Shown here piece by piece: positions 12,016 through 14,242 of a stretch of DNA of 14,242 nucleotides. The position numbers and the translations under genes were made by a program. The DNA comes from JAFGTE01 sp043800105 (GTDB lineage: Bacteria > Patescibacteriota > Gracilibacteria > UM-FILTER-43-11), in assembly GCA_043800105.1 (NCBI GenBank), contig JAZDNJ010000077.1, positions 1 through 14,242 of the forward strand, read 5' to 3'. A model generated the notes under the pieces. The model made no database searches. It saw only the letters and a list, made by a program, of their open reading frames with translations, and had not been told where the DNA came from. How positions within the stretch are numbered: the first letter of the stretch is position 1; every line of letters begins with the position of its first letter.

Positions 12016-13353
12016 TTATTTATTAATCCTTTTGATAAATTCTTTAGCCTCCTTTTTGGTCTTCACTTCGCCTTCGATTTGCGCTTCGCGGAGGGCGTGC
12101 AGAAGTTCCTGGATGCGGGGGCCGGGTTTTAGGCCTGTTAGTTTCATGATCTCGTCGCCGTTGAGTTTGGGTTTGAAGTGGTCTTCGAGGAGTTTCTCGT
12201 TTTTGAATTCGGTGTAGAGCTTCATGTTGGTTTCATACAGACCCAGGCTGACGGGAATACTGCCATTTTCGTCACACCAGTGCAGGCGCGTCAGGTCTTC
12301 GAACCATGGGTGCAGAAACAGATTTACCTGATGGATTCGTTTCATTTTTGGAATAAAGCCGACGGTCATGTGGTGGTTTATGAGCCAGCAGATTTTGGTG
12401 ATCATGACTTTTGGGAATTTGAGGCGGGTGAGGATACTGCGCGCGATTTCAGCGGAAAGCTGGGCGTGGCCGTCAAAGTGGATACGGTCGGGCCGGAGTT
12501 CGAATTTGGCGGGCTTGCCGATGTCGTGAAGGAAGATTGCCCAGCAGAGTTCTACCGAGACCCATTCGGACGGCATTTCATGGAGCGATTTGAAAGAGTG
12601 TGTGAGCACGTCGCCTTCCTGGTGGAAGCGGACGGGCTGAGGGACGCCCTTTTCAGCCAAAACTTCGGGCATGATGTGCTCAAAAATGCCGAACTTTTCA
12701 AGCTCACGGAAGCTGTGGGCGCGACGGGGGTGGACGATCATTTTGTTGAGTTCGTCGGCCACGCGTTCTTTGGAGATGTCTTTGATAAGGTGGGCCAGCT
12801 CTTTGACGGCGCCTTTCGTGCGAGGGTCATATTCAAAACCAAGATTGTTGCTAAAGCGGATAGCGCGGAGGATGCGCAGGTGGTCTTCTTTGATCCGTTC
12901 ATGGGGCTCGCCGATAAAACGGATGATTTTGTTTTTGATGTCGTCCTGGCCGCCCACATAGTCGATGACTTTTTTGGTGATGGGATCGTAAAACAGGCCG
13001 TTGATGGTGAAATCGCGGCGCACAGCGTCTTCTTTGGCGGAAGTGAAGAGTACCGCGTCGGGCCGCCGGCCGTCGGAGTACGAGGAGTCTGAGCGGAAGG
13101 TGGCGATTTCAAAGGCGTGGCCGTGCACAATGCCCAACATGACCCCGAACTGTTTACCGATGGGAATGGTTTTGGACTCAAGATGGATGGCATTGACGAT
13201 TTTTTCGATTTTGTCGGGCCTGGCGGAAGTGGCAATATCGTAGTCTTTTGGCTCGCGTTCCATTAAAAGGTCACGCACGCTTCCACCGGCAAAATAGGCT
13301 TCGTAACCTGCCTTTTGAAATGTTTTAACGATTTTGATGGCGGTGTTCTCCAT
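12016..13353 (-). CDS. cca: tRNA nucleotidyltransferase (CCA-adding type) with HD domain
   Basis: Adds or repairs the 3' CCA of tRNA; class II family, 445 residues. The head domain has GGSVRD (23-28), the catalytic carboxylates D37 and D39 in DYDIAT, and RRDFTINGL (112-120). The neck has RILRAIRFSNNLGFEYDPRT (160-179). The C-terminal half contains an HD phosphohydrolase domain with H252 (LTHS), H276-D277 (FLHDIGKPAKF) and H296, as in many bacterial versions. From sequence alone a poly(A) polymerase or an enzyme adding only part of CCA cannot be excluded. The ATG at 13353 lies 18 bp from an extended -10 box. It is the first gene of a probable cca-dnaE operon. Confidence 0.94.
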   Translation of the reverse strand: MENTAIKIVKTFQKAGYEAYFAGGSVRDLLMEREPKDYDIATSARPDKIEKIVNAIHLESKTIPIGKQFGVMLGIVHGHAFEIATFRSDSSYSDGRRPDAVLFTSAKEDAVRRDFTINGLFYDPITKKVIDYVGGQDDIKNKIIRFIGEPHERIKEDHLRILRAIRFSNNLGFEYDPRTKGAVKELAHLIKDISKERVADELNKMIVHPRRAHSFRELEKFGIFEHIMPEVLAEKGVPQPVRFHQEGDVLTHSFKSLHEMPSEWVSVELCWAIFLHDIGKPAKFELRPDRIHFDGHAQLSAEIARSILTRLKFPKVMITKICWLINHHMTVGFIPKMKRIHQVNLFLHPWFEDLTRLHWCDENGSIPVSLGLYETNMKLYTEFKNEKLLEDHFKPKLNGDEIMKLTGLKPGPRIQELLHALREAQIEGEVKTKKEAKEFIKRINK

Positions 13354-13371
13354 TTTTTCTGTTTCGCCATC

Positions 13372-13380
13372 AGTATAGCA
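13372..13380 (-). promoter_or_regulatory. Extended -10 promoter of cca
   Basis: Minus strand: TGc followed by TATACT (13372-13377, 5 of 6). The expected start near 13365 gives a leader of about 12 nt. No clear -35 box is present. The 11-bp repeat array C begins 6 bp upstream. Confidence 0.5.
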
Positions 13381-13386
13381 AAAAAG

Positions 13387-13443
13387 TGAATATTATCCCC
13401 ATAATATTGGAATATGATTGGGATATGATTCCAATCATATTGG
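13387..13443. repeat. 11-bp tandem repeat units with nested hairpins, array C
   Basis: Five contiguous 11-bp units: TGAATATTATC, CCCATAATATT, GGAATATGATT, GGGATATGATT, CCAATCATATT, then GG. Because units occur in both orientations they build two perfect inverted repeats. One is AATATTAT-CCCC-ATAATATT (13389-13408, 8-bp arms). The other is AATATGATTGG (13411-13421) with CCAATCATATT (13431-13441), 11-bp arms and a 9-nt loop. The array lies between divergent cca and pepA, 6 bp from the cca -10 region. Its last unit is identical to the first unit of array A at 7938-7948. Confidence 0.7.
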
Positions 13444-13523
13444 TAAAAAAGGTCATAGGTGAGTTGGACATAAAATTCGCGTTTTGTTATCTTTATTCTG
13501 ATAGTAATTAACACCAAAAAGTT

Positions 13524-14242
13524 ATGATGACTATGCAGGACATTCTGAAATTAACGGATCCGAAAAACCAGAATCTGCCTGAAATAAGCGCTGATTTCTC
13601 GGCGAGGAAATATGATCTGGTGTTTGTACCGGTGTTTGAGGAAACGGTGAAGACGGCGGAGAAAATGTTTCCGGCGCTCAAAAAACTGAAGCTGAAAGGT
13701 GAAAAAAAGGAAAGTTTTGACCTGGTTGAAGGCAAACAGATGCTGAAAGTGCGGGGAATGGGGAAAAAGGCGGAAATGAACAACAGGAAGGTGAGGCGGA
13801 TGTTCGGACAGTTTTATCTGGGCGGGGAGGCTACGAAAGTGAAAAGTATAGGGATGCTTTGTGATGAGCTTAACTGGGTGTATTTCGCGGCGCTTGGCAT
13901 TCATGTGGCGGCCCTGAATCCTGATATTTTCAAGCCAAAAACCAAGCTGGAAAAAGCGCCGGAAGTGGCTTTAATAAGCCCTATTTTCAAGGTCAAGGCG
14001 GCACAGGTCAAAAAGGAGATTGAACGGGGCATAAATATGGCTGAAGGTAAAAATCTGATGCGCGTACTCGGCGCAACGCCACCCAACAGCCTGGACACGG
14101 AAACTTATGCCAAAGTCATTGAGGCTCTGTGCAAACGGTGGAAAGTACCATGTAAAAACGTGCCGAAAAAAGACCTGAAAAAATATGAGCTTTTAAACGC
14201 TGTTTCAGAAGGCAGCGGGCATGAGTCCAGACTTATGGTAAT
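13524..14242 (+). CDS. pepA: Leucyl aminopeptidase (M17 family), 5' part
   Basis: An open frame starts at ATG 13524 (MMTMQDILKL; ATG 13533 is a close alternative) and runs off the right edge without a stop, giving 239 residues. It matches the N-terminal macrodomain-like half of M17 leucyl aminopeptidases and the start of the catalytic half: an AEGKNLMRVLGATPPNSLDT segment at about 173-192, equivalent to the family's ARDLVNEPAN(..)LTP region. KYELLNAVSEGSGHESRLMV (220-239) corresponds to the glycine-rich strand before the metal site. The metal ligands and catalytic Lys lie beyond the window, so activity cannot be judged. Family members release N-terminal residues from peptides using two metal ions; some also bind DNA. 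It is divergent from cca, with the repeat array between them. No Shine-Dalgarno sequence or convincing promoter is seen upstream. Confidence 0.8.
   Translation, partial: MMTMQDILKLTDPKNQNLPEISADFSARKYDLVFVPVFEETVKTAEKMFPALKKLKLKGEKKESFDLVEGKQMLKVRGMGKKAEMNNRKVRRMFGQFYLGGEATKVKSIGMLCDELNWVYFAALGIHVAALNPDIFKPKTKLEKAPEVALISPIFKVKAAQVKKEIERGINMAEGKNLMRVLGATPPNSLDTETYAKVIEALCKRWKVPCKNVPKKDLKKYELLNAVSEGSGHESRLMV

Noticed and set aside
12178..13092. 304-codon open frame antisense to cca
   Set aside because: cca is complete with all motifs in this interval; the opposite frame is a shadow of its codon bias and has no recognisable domain.
1..14242. UGA recoded as glycine, as in Gracilibacteria and Absconditabacteria
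   Set aside because: UGA acts as the stop of smr and of the first minus-strand gene, and the large conserved genes have no internal UGA codons.

Overview
This looks like a bacterial chromosome segment of balanced base composition using the ordinary genetic code: TGA ends real genes such as smr and the first hypothetical gene. It is compactly packed, with 1- to 16-bp gene overlaps, and several start codons sit only 6-9 bp from a -10 box, as in leaderless mRNAs. Two toxin-antitoxin modules lie among housekeeping genes. This style would suit a candidate phylum radiation (Patescibacteria) lineage that keeps amino-acid biosynthesis, such as Peregrinibacteria. That placement is an inference from style only; no marker gene in the window proves it.

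Left to right: (1) An unrecognised protein of about 510 residues on the minus strand (46-1578), with an extended -10 promoter. (2) A divergent intergenic region rich in inverted repeats. It ends in a candidate amino-acid attenuator: promoter 1857-1884, a 15-codon leader peptide rich in Phe and Tyr (1894-1941), and competing antiterminator and terminator hairpins just before aroF. (3) The aroF-aroB operon, the first two steps of the shikimate pathway. (4) On the opposite strand, a HEPN/MNT toxin-antitoxin pair whose antitoxin carries an extra Phd/YefM-like N-terminal domain. (5) An XTP/dITP pyrophosphatase gene and an overlapping smr gene. (6) A hicA-hicB module on the minus strand, bracketed by the smr 3' end and a second, diverged copy of that 3' end. 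This looks like an integration or recombination scar, and a XerC/D-type tyrosine recombinase follows at once. (7) An intergenic region with two arrays of 11-bp tandem repeats and terminator-like hairpins. (8) A GC-rich 61-residue membrane protein with a consensus promoter and a strong Shine-Dalgarno sequence. (9) dnaE and cca on the minus strand, probably co-transcribed. (10) Another array of 11-bp repeat units, then the start of an M17 leucyl aminopeptidase gene that runs off the right edge.

The main discovery candidate is the aroF leader. Its parts fit together as a Phe/Tyr-sensing transcription attenuator: promoter, aromatic leader peptide, competing hairpins and terminator. The DAHP synthase it controls belongs to the type I-beta subfamily with an N-terminal regulatory domain, which in Thermotoga is inhibited by Tyr and Phe. 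The pathway may therefore be regulated by its end products at both RNA and enzyme level. Second is the displaced smr 3' end flanking hicAB beside a tyrosine recombinase. Third is a family of 11-bp repeat arrays in two intergenic regions.
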